A stretch of DNA of 64,000 nt from Segetibacter aerophilus (GTDB lineage Bacteria > Bacteroidota > Bacteroidia > Chitinophagales > Chitinophagaceae), in assembly GCF_007991655.1 (NCBI RefSeq), contig NZ_BJYT01000005.1:124001-188000 (forward strand), given 5' to 3'. Shown piece after piece: positions 54,865-64,000 of this stretch. The notes under the pieces are model-generated. The model did no database searches and was not told where the DNA came from. It saw only the letters and a program-made list of their open reading frames with translations. Numbering within the stretch: position 1 is the first letter of the stretch; each line of letters opens with the position of its first letter. The position numbers and the translations under genes were made by a program.

Positions 54865-57822
54865 ATGAAATTAAAACCTTTACTACTACTTATTCTTCTG
54901 ATGCCTTTTACCGTTTTCGCTCAAAGCGGTTTTGTTGCTTCAGGTAGAGTTACCGGGGCTCAAAACAATCCTTTATCTGGCGCTACGGTAAGTGTTGCGA
55001 ACAGCAATAATTCAACTGTTACTGATGCAACCGGAAATTTTTCTATCAGGGTTAGCAACGGAGCCAGGCTCGTAATTTCTCATGTTGGATATGCGCCTAA
55101 AACAGTGAATGCTGCAGAAAGTATGAACGTGTCTTTAGACGAAGAAAACACGACACTTAGTGAAGTGGTTGTTACGGGTCTCGCAACAACAACCCGAAGG
55201 GGAAATGCAGCGAACGCTGTAGCTACTATTTCGGCCAAACAATTAACAGGCTCTACCCGTTCGCAAACGCTTGATGCAGCGATGCAAGGTAAAGTTGCGG
55301 GCGTACAGATTACGTCGAATAGTGGTGCACCGGGCGGCGGTTTTTTAGTTCGCTTACGCGGTGCATCTTCACTAACACAGAGTGCCGAACCGTTGTATAT
55401 TATCGACGGAGTGTATATGGATAACAGCCAATTTGGTACAGGTGCCGGCACAAATGCTTTCACCGGGGCTGCGCGAACTCCAACCGGGTCTCAAGACAAC
55501 TCGGCTAATCGTATCGCAGACATCAATCCACAAGACATAGAGAATATTGAAATTTTGAAAGGCCCCAGTGCTGCAGCCATCTACGGAACAAGGGCTAATG
55601 CAGGGGTTATTCTGATCACAACTAAGAAGGGCAGGGCTGGAAAACTTACTGTGAACTTTGGTCAGGATGTTGGGTTTGCAAAAGCTTTGAAGCTGATTGG
55701 TTTACACAAAACAAAATGGGATAAACAATTTCAGTTTGGAACCGAACTTGCAAACGCAGCAAGGCTTACTACCCTTAAAAGCACTTTGAACCCGACGGAC
55801 GAAACATGGGACTATGAAAAGATTGTGTACGGCAATACAGGTGCTTTAAGAAACACGCGTTTGGCTTTATCAGGAGGTACTGATAAAATTCGTTTTTACG
55901 CAGGTGGCAACGTAATGGACGAACAGGGCATTCAAAAGAACACAGGTTACTCTAAAAATTCATTTCGTCTAAATGTAGATCTGAAACCTACTTCGTTTAT
56001 AGACATCGCTGTTGGCGCTAACTACATCAACTCGAACAGTGACAGGAGCTTTAGTGGTAACGACAATAACGGTGTAGCAATCGGATACAATCTGGCCTAT
56101 CTACCAAACTGGTTACCACAATTGCCGGTGAACGGAGTCTATCCAAAACAACCATTAACAGGGCAAAACCCACTGGAGATAGTAGATAGGACTGTTAATA
56201 ATGAGAAGGTCAACAGGATGATCTCTAATTATACTGTTGGAGTGCAACTGGTGAAGAATGATATTCATAATCTGCGCCTAACCTCAACCGGTGGAGTCGA
56301 CTTTTTAACTGCTGAAGATGAGGTATACATCCCAGATGATGTTCAGTTCCAGGCTGCTTCCGCAAATCCGGGTGCTTCGCGATATACGACCAACAGGGCG
56401 CTTAACACAAACCTTCAAGGCTTTTTGGTTTATAACGCTCACGTTGGCAACTTTTCTTTTACCACATCTGCCGGGTTAACGCAGCTTAGAAGAGATGTTC
56501 GTTTAAATTATTTCCAGGGACAGGGACTAAAGCCAGCTCAAAGAAATCCGAGCACAGGTACTGTGCAGCAAGCTTCGGAAACGTTCCAGGGTGAAAAAGA
56601 ACTTGGCCGTGTGGTACAGGAGGAGATAAACTGGAACGATATCGTCATTGCAACTGCCGGAGTACGCCAGGATCGCTCTACTTTGAACGGAGATCCTAAA
56701 AAATACTTCACCTTTCCTAAAGCCTCTTTAGCAGTAAACGTTGCCAATTTTGGCTTTTGGAAAATACCTGCTATTTCTCAGTTAAAGCTTCGTGCAGCCT
56801 ACGGTGAAACAGGACGATCAGCTTCCTTCAATTCAACATTCACGACCTTAACTGACCTGATAATTGGCGGTCAGGCAGGCGCCGGTTATCCAACTATTCT
56901 GGGTAACGCCGGTATCGAACCCGAAAGAGCAACCGAGTTTGAAACAGGTGTTGACATAGGCGCGTTTAGCAACCGGCTAAGAATTGAATTTACGGTCTAC
57001 AATAAAAAGGTAAAGAATCTAATAGAATCTTATAATCTGTCAACTGGTACGGGGGTGTCAAGTATCCAGGTATTTCCTGTAGGAGATTTGCAAAACAAAG
57101 GGATAGAGTTATCCCTTGGAGGTACGCCAGTAAGAAGTAGAAATGTAACATGGAACACGAATATCAACTGGTGGAGAAACAGGAGCTTAATGACGCGTTT
57201 GATCATTCCCGAGAAAGTCGTTGCCTCATCAGGTTTTGGTTCCTTTGGTACGCAAAGACTTCGTGAAGGTGCTTCCCCAACTGCATGGTATGGTACACCA
57301 AATGTAAACGGAGTTCCTACCTTGTACGAAGACTCTCAGCCTCTATGGCAAGCATCGTGGAGCAACTCAATTACATTCTTAAGAAACTTTGAATTTTCAA
57401 TTTTGATTCACAGAAGTCACAAGAATTTTAATTCAACTTTGAACCAGGAAATTACCGATGAAGGTGGCAGTTCGCCAGATTGGAGCACTATTGATAAAGA
57501 CAACAATCCACTTGGGCAATCACGAAAACTAGGAAAACCTGGGATTACAACAAGACAATTTATCGTAGACGCCAGCTATACCAAGATCAGGGAGATTAGC
57601 TTGTATTATACAGTTCCTAAAACAATTTTTGGAAGCTTTGCCAACAAGTTTGAAAGCATAAGAGTTGGTGTTTCAGGAAACAATATTGCTATGTGGACGC
57701 CATATTATGGTTATGATCCTGAGGCTGCAAATTTTGGTAACAGGCCAACAGGTGCAACAGTTGATCTTCTATCATTTCCTTCATCAAAAAGGTTTTTCTT
57801 CCACTTCAACGTAAACTTTTAA
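54865..57822 (+). CDS. SusC/RagA family TonB-linked outer-membrane transporter (pair 1)
   Basis: The 985-residue protein has a signal peptide (LLLLILLMPFTVFAQ), a carboxypeptidase-like regulatory domain at about 22-90 (ASGRVTGAQNNPLSGATVSV) and a TonB box region (LSEVVVTGLATTTRRGNAANAVATI). A plug (GKVAGVQITSNSGAPGGGFLVRLRGASSL, EILKGPSAAAIYGTRANAGVILITTKKG) and a 22-strand-type barrel ending SSKRFFFHFNVNF follow. With the SusD at 57832, 10 bp downstream, it forms a lidded importer of glycans or peptides powered by TonB. The substrate is unknown, as no enzymes are encoded next to it. Confidence 0.95.
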   Translation: MKLKPLLLLILLMPFTVFAQSGFVASGRVTGAQNNPLSGATVSVANSNNSTVTDATGNFSIRVSNGARLVISHVGYAPKTVNAAESMNVSLDEENTTLSEVVVTGLATTTRRGNAANAVATISAKQLTGSTRSQTLDAAMQGKVAGVQITSNSGAPGGGFLVRLRGASSLTQSAEPLYIIDGVYMDNSQFGTGAGTNAFTGAARTPTGSQDNSANRIADINPQDIENIEILKGPSAAAIYGTRANAGVILITTKKGRAGKLTVNFGQDVGFAKALKLIGLHKTKWDKQFQFGTELANAARLTTLKSTLNPTDETWDYEKIVYGNTGALRNTRLALSGGTDKIRFYAGGNVMDEQGIQKNTGYSKNSFRLNVDLKPTSFIDIAVGANYINSNSDRSFSGNDNNGVAIGYNLAYLPNWLPQLPVNGVYPKQPLTGQNPLEIVDRTVNNEKVNRMISNYTVGVQLVKNDIHNLRLTSTGGVDFLTAEDEVYIPDDVQFQAASANPGASRYTTNRALNTNLQGFLVYNAHVGNFSFTTSAGLTQLRRDVRLNYFQGQGLKPAQRNPSTGTVQQASETFQGEKELGRVVQEEINWNDIVIATAGVRQDRSTLNGDPKKYFTFPKASLAVNVANFGFWKIPAISQLKLRAAYGETGRSASFNSTFTTLTDLIIGGQAGAGYPTILGNAGIEPERATEFETGVDIGAFSNRLRIEFTVYNKKVKNLIESYNLSTGTGVSSIQVFPVGDLQNKGIELSLGGTPVRSRNVTWNTNINWWRNRSLMTRLIIPEKVVASSGFGSFGTQRLREGASPTAWYGTPNVNGVPTLYEDSQPLWQASWSNSITFLRNFEFSILIHRSHKNFNSTLNQEITDEGGSSPDWSTIDKDNNPLGQSRKLGKPGITTRQFIVDASYTKIREISLYYTVPKTIFGSFANKFESIRVGVSGNNIAMWTPYYGYDPEAANFGNRPTGATVDLLSFPSSKRFFFHFNVNF

Positions 57823-57831
57823 AAATAGTAT

Positions 57832-59238
57832 ATGAGAATAAATACATCGATATTGGTTGTATTGGCCATTGTTGGCCTGACAGCCTGCAAAAAGCAGTTT
57901 TATGACGAAGACGTACTGGTCGACCCAAACGGCGCGTCAGTTGAGTCTGTTTTAAACAATGCAACACGCGGACAAATTAGCCAGTTAGCTGTGGGCGTAC
58001 AATCAAGCATGCGGAATGGCATTCTGAGTTATTATAGAGAAACTGGAACTGTAGGACGCGAAATCATTTATTCTGCTTCTACTGAAAGCAGGTATTTTAA
58101 TGAACTATTGGGTACGCAGGCAGCTCAGTACAATGGAATGAACGATCCTGCTGGTATAATGAATACCTATTATCTAAACTACTCGTCGTTACGTCGTCGC
58201 GCAGAAATCCTTATCAGGTCTGCTAATAATACGACTGCGTTAACGGACCAGGAAAAAGCAGCTACACGTGGATTTGCAAAAACAATGCAAGCCTATTCTG
58301 TGTGGGTGCTGGTAAACATGCAGGGTAAAAACGGCATACGCGAAACATTTTCTGATTTGTCAGCACCGGGTGATTTACTAAAGCCGGGAAAGTTCGGAAC
58401 ATATGAATCAGGATTAGCCCTGGCAAAAACGTTAGTGAATGAAGCAAATGCAGATTTGGCGGCAGGGGGTACAGAATTTCCTTTTACCATGACAAGTGGC
58501 TATACAGGCTTTACAACTGTTCCTGATTTTAAGAAATTTAATAGGGCAATTGCTGCTCGTATATTTTTGTATCAGAAAGATTGGGCTGGCGTGCTTGCTG
58601 CGCTAAATGAAAGTTTTCTCAGCCTTACAGGTCCTTTGCAAACTGGTCCCGTAATGACTTTTTCAACTACGACAAATGACCAGGTAAATCCTTTATACCA
58701 CGTGCCTAATAGTTCGGGCGCTCCTTTTGTAGCTTTTAATGAGTTCATTACTGATGCAGAGCCGGGAGATACAAGAGTTTTTGGCCCAAGTGCGAAGGTC
58801 GCCCAAAGAACTTCTCCCCGAACTTCAGGAGCCGTAACCTCTACTCATGACGTTACCCTGTATGCTTCCAACACGTCTTCTATTTCTATTATTAGAAATG
58901 AGGAGTTGATATTGATGTATGCGGAGGCGAAAATTCAGTCAAATCAGTTTGCAGATGCGATTGTTGCTTTAGACAGAATAAGAACGGCTTACGGTTTAAG
59001 ACCTTTAGCTGTTGCAAAACCAACAATCCTTGCCAATAAAAACGGTCTAATTGATGAAGTGCTAAATCAAAGACGGTATTCACTATTTTTTGAGGGACAG
59101 CGCTGGTTTGATGTGTTGAGGTATGGAAAGAAAAGTATTCTACCATTACAAGGTACTATTGGAGCCAACACCTTTGTTGTGTTTGATAATTTTGCACGCC
59201 CTGATGCGGAGGTGCAGTGGGATAAACTAAATCCTTAG
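57832..59238 (+). CDS. SusD/RagB family nutrient-binding lipoprotein (pair 1)
   Basis: The 468-residue lipoprotein has a signal ending at Cys19 (IVGLTACKK). Tetratricopeptide-like helices form the SusD core, and the C-terminal consensus is present as LIDEVLNQRRYSLFFEGQRWFDVLRYG. SusD sits on the SusC barrel as an extracellular lid that captures ligand. It follows the SusC gene by 9 bp and ends at a strong terminator, so this pair is its own operon. Confidence 0.94.
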   Translation: MRINTSILVVLAIVGLTACKKQFYDEDVLVDPNGASVESVLNNATRGQISQLAVGVQSSMRNGILSYYRETGTVGREIIYSASTESRYFNELLGTQAAQYNGMNDPAGIMNTYYLNYSSLRRRAEILIRSANNTTALTDQEKAATRGFAKTMQAYSVWVLVNMQGKNGIRETFSDLSAPGDLLKPGKFGTYESGLALAKTLVNEANADLAAGGTEFPFTMTSGYTGFTTVPDFKKFNRAIAARIFLYQKDWAGVLAALNESFLSLTGPLQTGPVMTFSTTTNDQVNPLYHVPNSSGAPFVAFNEFITDAEPGDTRVFGPSAKVAQRTSPRTSGAVTSTHDVTLYASNTSSISIIRNEELILMYAEAKIQSNQFADAIVALDRIRTAYGLRPLAVAKPTILANKNGLIDEVLNQRRYSLFFEGQRWFDVLRYGKKSILPLQGTIGANTFVVFDNFARPDAEVQWDKLNP

Positions 59239-59260
59239 AAAGAATTATTAATCTAAAAAA

Positions 59261-59297
59261 GCAAAGGCAGTCTTTTGACTGCCTTTGCTTTTTTTTT
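59261..59297 (+). terminator. strong intrinsic terminator after SusCD pair 1
   Basis: A perfect 12-bp stem, GCAAAGGCAGTC (59261-59272) with GACTGCCTTTGC (59277-59288), a TTTT loop and nine T. Six A before the stem could make it work from both sides. The rest of 59239-59578 holds the AT-rich leader of the second pair with no recognised site. Confidence 0.93.
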
Positions 59298-59578
59298 ATT
59301 ACGAGTTACTTTTTAAAATGACCTTGATATTTGTATTCGAGTACTCCACGTGACAAAGCATTTACTTCTTTTTATTTCTCTTCTTCTTTTTTTTCTTTAT
59401 GCCGTGGTTGAAGCGCCAATGCCAAAAAAAACAATTTTTTATTTAAATCTTTAAAGCAGCATTTCTTTTTTGCCGCTTGTCAATCTTATTTACCGTTCAG
59501 GAAAAGTATTTCTAGAATTAATATTTGGTTAACAATTCCTGATTTAAGTATTTTTACGGTCATTGTTTAAAATTAAAA

Positions 59579-62500
59579 ATGCACATGAGAAAAATTCTAT
59601 CACTTTTTAGTGTGTTAATGCTAGTGTCAATTCTAGTATTTGCACAAACTCGTCCGATTACCGGAAGAGTCCTAGATGAAGCTGGTCAGCCTGTAGGCGG
59701 CGCTTCAGTTTCCATTAAAGGAAGTACAGTAGGAACATCTGCTGATGTAGATGGCGCTTTTAGAATTAATGCTAAAACTGGTGATGTTTTAATTATTTCT
59801 GCAGTAGGCGCCCCTGCAAAAGAAGTGACAGTGACTTCTACTTCTAATTTGACAATTTCTTTGGCTAAGCAAACTCAAAGTTTATCTGAAGTAGTTGTAA
59901 CAACTGCGTTGGGTGTAAGAAAGCAACCTCGGGAATTGGGATATTCAGTTTCAAGACTGGGTAACAAGGAACTGACGCAAGCTTCTCCTGTAAACATCCA
60001 AAACGGTTTAACCGGTAAAGTATCCGGCCTTAACATCGCTTCTACAAACAGCAGTGTTTTTGGTGATACACGTATCACGCTCCGTGGTATTCGTTCTTTA
60101 ACAGGTAACAACCAACCACTATTGGTTGTTGATGGTGCTCCTGTTCCTTTAAATCAATTAAGCAGGTTAAATCCAAACGACGTAGAAGATATTACCATTC
60201 TTAAAGGTGCATCTGCAGCAGCTTTGTATGGTCCTGATGGAGTAAACGGAGTTATATTCGTAAAGACGCTAAGAGGCTCTAAAACTGGTGCTCCTCAAGT
60301 TAGAGTAAGCAATTCAACACAATTTGAAAGAGTATCTTTCTTACCTAAATTTCAAAAGCAATTCGGTTCTGGTTCAAGTGTAGATCCGGTTACCGGAATT
60401 GGTGTTTTCGATGGTTTGGAAAACCAGCAGTATGGTGATCCTTACGATGGTTCTATGAGAGAAATAGGACATCCTCTTCCAGGAAATATTCCTCAAATGG
60501 AGCAATACTCTTACAAAGAAAGAGGAAGATTAGACTTCTTTGAAACTGGTAGAACTATTCAAAACGATATTTCGTATTCGGCTAAAAACTTTTTGTTTTC
60601 TGCGCAAGACGCAAACATCTCCGGCACTTTAGGTGGAGATAAAAACCGTCGTACAACTTTGCGTTTCAATGCCAGTAATGAATACGGCAGGTTTTCAACA
60701 AACTTCAATCTATCATATACTCGTCAGCAATTTAATGTTGCTTCGGTATCTCCTTACTGGGAAGTTTTTAATACAGCTGGCTGGATAGATCTGAAGAAGT
60801 ATAAAGATTGGAGAAACGACCCCGCTTCTAGCCCTAATCATTACTACAACGAATATTACGCTAATCCTTACTTCATAAAAGATGCAAACAGGAGAACCGG
60901 TTTAAACGACGACCTTTTTGCTCAAATTCAGCTAGGATTAAAGGTTACAGATTGGCTTAACCTGACTTACAGGGCAAGCACAAATATGCGTAGTAACGAC
61001 GAAATGTTCACGAGTGAAGCATTTACGTTTTCTGATTATGCGCACAACGTAACTCATAAGTACAATGCTTCAAATGATATCAAAGCGAGTGTCAGCAACA
61101 ACGAAACAAAATTCAACAGGTTAAACTCAGAGGTTTTCTTAACTGCTCAGAAAGAGTTTGGTGACTTTTCTATTGACGGACTTGTAGGGCAGTCGTTAAG
61201 AGAAGACAGGTATACCTCAGTAGGTATTTCCGGTTCTAATCTTATTATTCCAACTCTTTTCAACGTAGCAAATAGAACTGGCGAACCTGGTGCGGGGGGA
61301 AGTAATTATAAATCACGTTTATTAGGTGCTTATGGCCAGGTAACGTTCGGCTTCAAAAAGTGGGCGTTTTTAGAACTTACAGGAAGAAACAACTGGGATT
61401 CGAGACTTCCTTCTAATAATCGATCATTCTTCTTCCCAGGAGCAAATGCTTCGATTGTGTTAAGTGATGCAATACCTGCAATTAAAAACAGCTCTTTGAT
61501 TTCTTACTTAAAAGTAAGAGGTTCAATTGTTAAGTCAGGTAACGTAAACTTAAGCGGAAACCAGGATCCTGTTTTTGGTGCTTATCAGCTTGAAAGTGTT
61601 TACGGTGTTGCAGCCGGTTTCCCTTATGGCAACCTTCCTGGTTTCCAAGGTTCAACTGCTGTAAATAATCCAGATATTAAGCCTGAGTTTGTAAACTCAA
61701 AAGAAGCTGGGTTTGAAATTTCAATATTAAAGAACAAGGTTAACCTGGAAGTGACTGGTTATTTGCAAAACAATACCAACCAGATAATTAATGTAAACGT
61801 ATCCCGTGCAACAGGCGTAGGATCTACCACAGTTAATGCTGCTGACTTTGATAATAAGGGACTTGAATTTGATTTACGTCTAACCCCACTTGTTAATCTG
61901 GGCGATTTTAGAGTGAATTTTAATGCTAACCTAAGCTTGATGGATAGTAGGGTAAACTCAGTTTACCAAGGATTGAATGAATTACCTGTTGGTAACAGCA
62001 ACTACGCAATTGTAGGCTATCCGGCCTTTATGTTTAAATTGACTGATTACGTACGTGACCCGCAAGGTCGTATTATCGTTGACCGTAATACAGGTTATCC
62101 TTCTTTGGATCCAAATTTAAAGACGTTCGGAAATACAATGCCTAAGACTATTCTTGGTCTAGTGCCTTCTATTGCATGGAAAGGTTTAACATTAAATGTA
62201 ACTGCTGATTATAGAGGCGGACACCAGGTTTATAACGCGATTGGATCCGACATGGATTTTACCGGAAGTTCTGCCAGAAGTGGAAGCAACAATCGCCAAC
62301 GTTTTGTTGTGCCTAATTCAGTGTATGACGACGGAAGCGGAAAATATATAGAGAACACCTCTATACTAACTACAAACGGTGGCTATGGCTTCTATGAGGG
62401 TACAAATACCAACAGGGGTATCAATACAAATTATCTTACTAGTGCCGCTGCTTTCAAAATTCGTGAGATTTCTTTGATATACAGTTTACCGACTTCGTTT

Positions 62501-62695
62501 ATACAAGGCGCTAAATTCCTTAAATCTGCAACGATTGGTTTAACTGCGCGTAACATGTTCACGTTCTTACCAAAGTCTAATCAATGGACTGATCCTGAAT
62601 TCAACACAAGCACTGGAAATGGATTAGGAGTAAATACTACAGCCAACTTGCCTCCAAACAGGCTTTATGGTTTCAACGCGGTATTAGTCTTCTAA
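59579..62695 (+). CDS. SusC/RagA family TonB-linked outer-membrane transporter (pair 2)
   Basis: The 1,038-residue protein begins MHMRKILSLFSVLMLVSILVFAQ (signal peptide; the second ATG at 59585 is equally possible). The regulatory domain TRPITGRVLDEAGQPVGGASVSIKG, the TonB region LSEVVVTTALGVRKQPRELGYSV, and the plug (GLTGKVSGLNIASTNSSVFGDTRITLRGIRSLTGNNQPLLVVDG) are all present, as is a C-terminal barrel ending RLYGFNAVLVF. The LGVRKQPRELGYS variant is the common Bacteroidota subtype that pairs with SusD-like type 2 proteins. It is followed by the SusD at 62723. Confidence 0.95.
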   Translation: MHMRKILSLFSVLMLVSILVFAQTRPITGRVLDEAGQPVGGASVSIKGSTVGTSADVDGAFRINAKTGDVLIISAVGAPAKEVTVTSTSNLTISLAKQTQSLSEVVVTTALGVRKQPRELGYSVSRLGNKELTQASPVNIQNGLTGKVSGLNIASTNSSVFGDTRITLRGIRSLTGNNQPLLVVDGAPVPLNQLSRLNPNDVEDITILKGASAAALYGPDGVNGVIFVKTLRGSKTGAPQVRVSNSTQFERVSFLPKFQKQFGSGSSVDPVTGIGVFDGLENQQYGDPYDGSMREIGHPLPGNIPQMEQYSYKERGRLDFFETGRTIQNDISYSAKNFLFSAQDANISGTLGGDKNRRTTLRFNASNEYGRFSTNFNLSYTRQQFNVASVSPYWEVFNTAGWIDLKKYKDWRNDPASSPNHYYNEYYANPYFIKDANRRTGLNDDLFAQIQLGLKVTDWLNLTYRASTNMRSNDEMFTSEAFTFSDYAHNVTHKYNASNDIKASVSNNETKFNRLNSEVFLTAQKEFGDFSIDGLVGQSLREDRYTSVGISGSNLIIPTLFNVANRTGEPGAGGSNYKSRLLGAYGQVTFGFKKWAFLELTGRNNWDSRLPSNNRSFFFPGANASIVLSDAIPAIKNSSLISYLKVRGSIVKSGNVNLSGNQDPVFGAYQLESVYGVAAGFPYGNLPGFQGSTAVNNPDIKPEFVNSKEAGFEISILKNKVNLEVTGYLQNNTNQIINVNVSRATGVGSTTVNAADFDNKGLEFDLRLTPLVNLGDFRVNFNANLSLMDSRVNSVYQGLNELPVGNSNYAIVGYPAFMFKLTDYVRDPQGRIIVDRNTGYPSLDPNLKTFGNTMPKTILGLVPSIAWKGLTLNVTADYRGGHQVYNAIGSDMDFTGSSARSGSNNRQRFVVPNSVYDDGSGKYIENTSILTTNGGYGFYEGTNTNRGINTNYLTSAAAFKIREISLIYSLPTSFIQGAKFLKSATIGLTARNMFTFLPKSNQWTDPEFNTSTGNGLGVNTTANLPPNRLYGFNAVLVF

Positions 62696-62722
62696 TCATC
62701 TTAATCGATATAAATATTAAAA

Positions 62723-64000
62723 ATGAGAAAATATAGTTTATCAATAATAGCAATTGGCCTCGTTATGTTACTCGGCAGTTGTAAAAAGGAATATTTAGAT
62801 ATTAACACGGATCCAAACAGGCCAACTGAATCTTCCATTACTCCAGATCTCGCAACTGCAGCCCAGTTAAGCAATGTAGCAGCACAAAATGCGAGTACAT
62901 ATGATATGCTTAATCGATGGATGGGTTATTGGAGTGCGTCAGGATCTTTTTCCAGGTCTACAGTTGAGATGAGTTACAACATAACAAACGGTACAATGGC
63001 GGGCTTGTTTGAGAACAGCTATTACATAGTAGGTCAGTTTCGGTCTATTGGAAAAAAAGCTGCCGGACTAAACTGGAAATTCTACCAGGGGATAGCTAAA
63101 ATAATGGAAGCACATGAAATGGCTATCGTGGTAGATTTTTACGGTGATGCTCCTTATTCTACAGCATTTGATTTAGTAGGTAACATCAGGCCAACTTATG
63201 ATAAGGGTGAAGATATCTATAAAACATTAGTACCCTTAGTTGATACTGGTTTGGCACTTATAAAAAGTGCAACAGGTAATGATGCAAATATTGCCACACA
63301 GGATATAGTGTTCAAAGGAAACAAAACAAACTGGGCAAAATTTGCAAATTCGCTAAAACTTCGCTTACTGCTTCATACAACTAAGACAAGTACTTTTAAT
63401 ATTCCAGCGGAAGTTGCAAAAATTGTTGCAGAAGGTTCTGGATTTCTTGGTAATGGAGTAAGCGCTTCTGTTCAACCAGGCTATACAACAGACAAGCCAA
63501 ACCCTTACTATAATGCACATCTTTTCCTTTCTAATGGAAACGAGGCCGATAACTATAATAGGGCTAACAATTTTTCACTTAGTATAATGAATTCATTAGC
63601 TGATCCTAGAGTACAAAAGGTTTACCGTCCGTCAAAAACAGGTAGTGCTTTCAAGGGAACCGATTACGGAGCTGATCCTGTTACTACTAACGGAAGTGAC
63701 AATACTTCCGGACCTGGTCCAGGCCCTGCTTCATCACCTTCAGCACCAATGTGGATAATGACATCTGTTGAAAGCCAATTCCTGGTAGCAGAAGCAACTG
63801 CGAGAGGTTTTCTTTCTGGTGATGCAAAGGCAGCTTATGAAAATGCCGTGCGGGAATCTTTCACTTTTCTTGGTTTAACTGCTGCGCAGGCTAATACATA
63901 TCTTACAAGTTCAGATCCACGCGTCGCATTCCCTGCGGCAGGTACTTTAGATCAGAAGATTTCCACCATCATTTGGCAGAAGTATTTTGCTTTAAATGGC
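62723..64000 (+). CDS. SusD/RagB-like lipoprotein (pair 2), cut by window edge
   Basis: ATG at 62723 opens MRKYSLSIIAIGLVMLLGSCKKEYLDINTDPNRP, a lipoprotein signal (Cys20) with the KKEYLDINTDPN start typical of SusD-like type 2 proteins. At least 426 residues are visible, including the KTNWAKFANSLKLRLLL segment of the family and a helical core. The 3' end, probably 60-100 residues, lies beyond the window. It is 27 bp downstream of its SusC partner and completes the second uptake pair. Confidence 0.93.
   Translation, partial: MRKYSLSIIAIGLVMLLGSCKKEYLDINTDPNRPTESSITPDLATAAQLSNVAAQNASTYDMLNRWMGYWSASGSFSRSTVEMSYNITNGTMAGLFENSYYIVGQFRSIGKKAAGLNWKFYQGIAKIMEAHEMAIVVDFYGDAPYSTAFDLVGNIRPTYDKGEDIYKTLVPLVDTGLALIKSATGNDANIATQDIVFKGNKTNWAKFANSLKLRLLLHTTKTSTFNIPAEVAKIVAEGSGFLGNGVSASVQPGYTTDKPNPYYNAHLFLSNGNEADNYNRANNFSLSIMNSLADPRVQKVYRPSKTGSAFKGTDYGADPVTTNGSDNTSGPGPGPASSPSAPMWIMTSVESQFLVAEATARGFLSGDAKAAYENAVRESFTFLGLTAAQANTYLTSSDPRVAFPAAGTLDQKISTIIWQKYFALNG

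Overview
The window reads as a chromosomal segment of a Bacteroidota bacterium, most likely of the family Chitinophagaceae. The evidence is two SusC/SusD outer-membrane pairs, two giant PKD proteins ending in the type B sorting domain of the type IX secretion system (T9SS), a b558-type succinate dehydrogenase in the order C-A-B, a DUF5686 outer-membrane protein, TAnnTTTG-like -7 promoter boxes, the near absence of Shine-Dalgarno motifs and a moderate-to-low GC content. No phage, CRISPR array, complete insertion sequence or rRNA was seen.

Layout. 1-5 kb: an erythromycin-esterase-like gene cut by the window edge, a lipoprotein polysaccharide deacetylase, tsaD and a MacB/FtsX-type ABC permease. 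5.3-8.9 kb: sdhCAB. 9-11.2 kb: a VOC-fold protein, a TrmN6-like tRNA methyltransferase, hscB and tRNA-Leu(CAA). 11.4-13.1 kb: a GH39-like glycosidase. 13.3-20.5 kb: a TetR regulator and a tripartite RND efflux system (adaptor, pump, outer-membrane factor). TetR and the efflux genes share a composite palindromic operator, and the efflux gene junctions carry palindromic intergenic repeats. 20.7-24.8 kb: an ECF sigma factor with a small membrane protein, then DUF5686. 25-31.5 kb: surface-glycan genes (exostosin-like, GT-A fold and GT11 fucosyltransferase-like), a phosphoglucosamine mutase and a Wzx-like flippase, followed by an M1 peptidase. 33.9-38 kb: a delta-60 repeat protein, then a TPR-histidine kinase bracketed by an 88-bp direct repeat made of the 3' half of tRNA-Met plus its terminator, which looks like the footprint of a 2.8-kb integrated element. 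38-50 kb: an M32 carboxypeptidase and two tandem PKD proteins of about 1,600 residues. 50-54.5 kb: folD with an overlapping small gene, then a two-gene outer-membrane unit, one member of which fuses a ComEA-like helix-hairpin-helix to a predicted barrel. 54.9-64 kb: two consecutive SusC/SusD pairs, the last SusD cut by the window edge.

Themes. Much of the window concerns the envelope: glycan synthesis and export, outer-membrane nutrient uptake, T9SS-secreted surface proteins and drug efflux. A short dispersed element with the core GTGACACAAC or GTGCGACGCAAC recurs at least eleven times, always in intergenic DNA and in both orientations. It is the most pervasive structure that gene annotation does not explain. 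The best candidates for follow-up are that element, the tRNA-Met-flanked mini-island, the composite TetR operators, the collinear pair of PKD giants and the HhH-barrel fusion.
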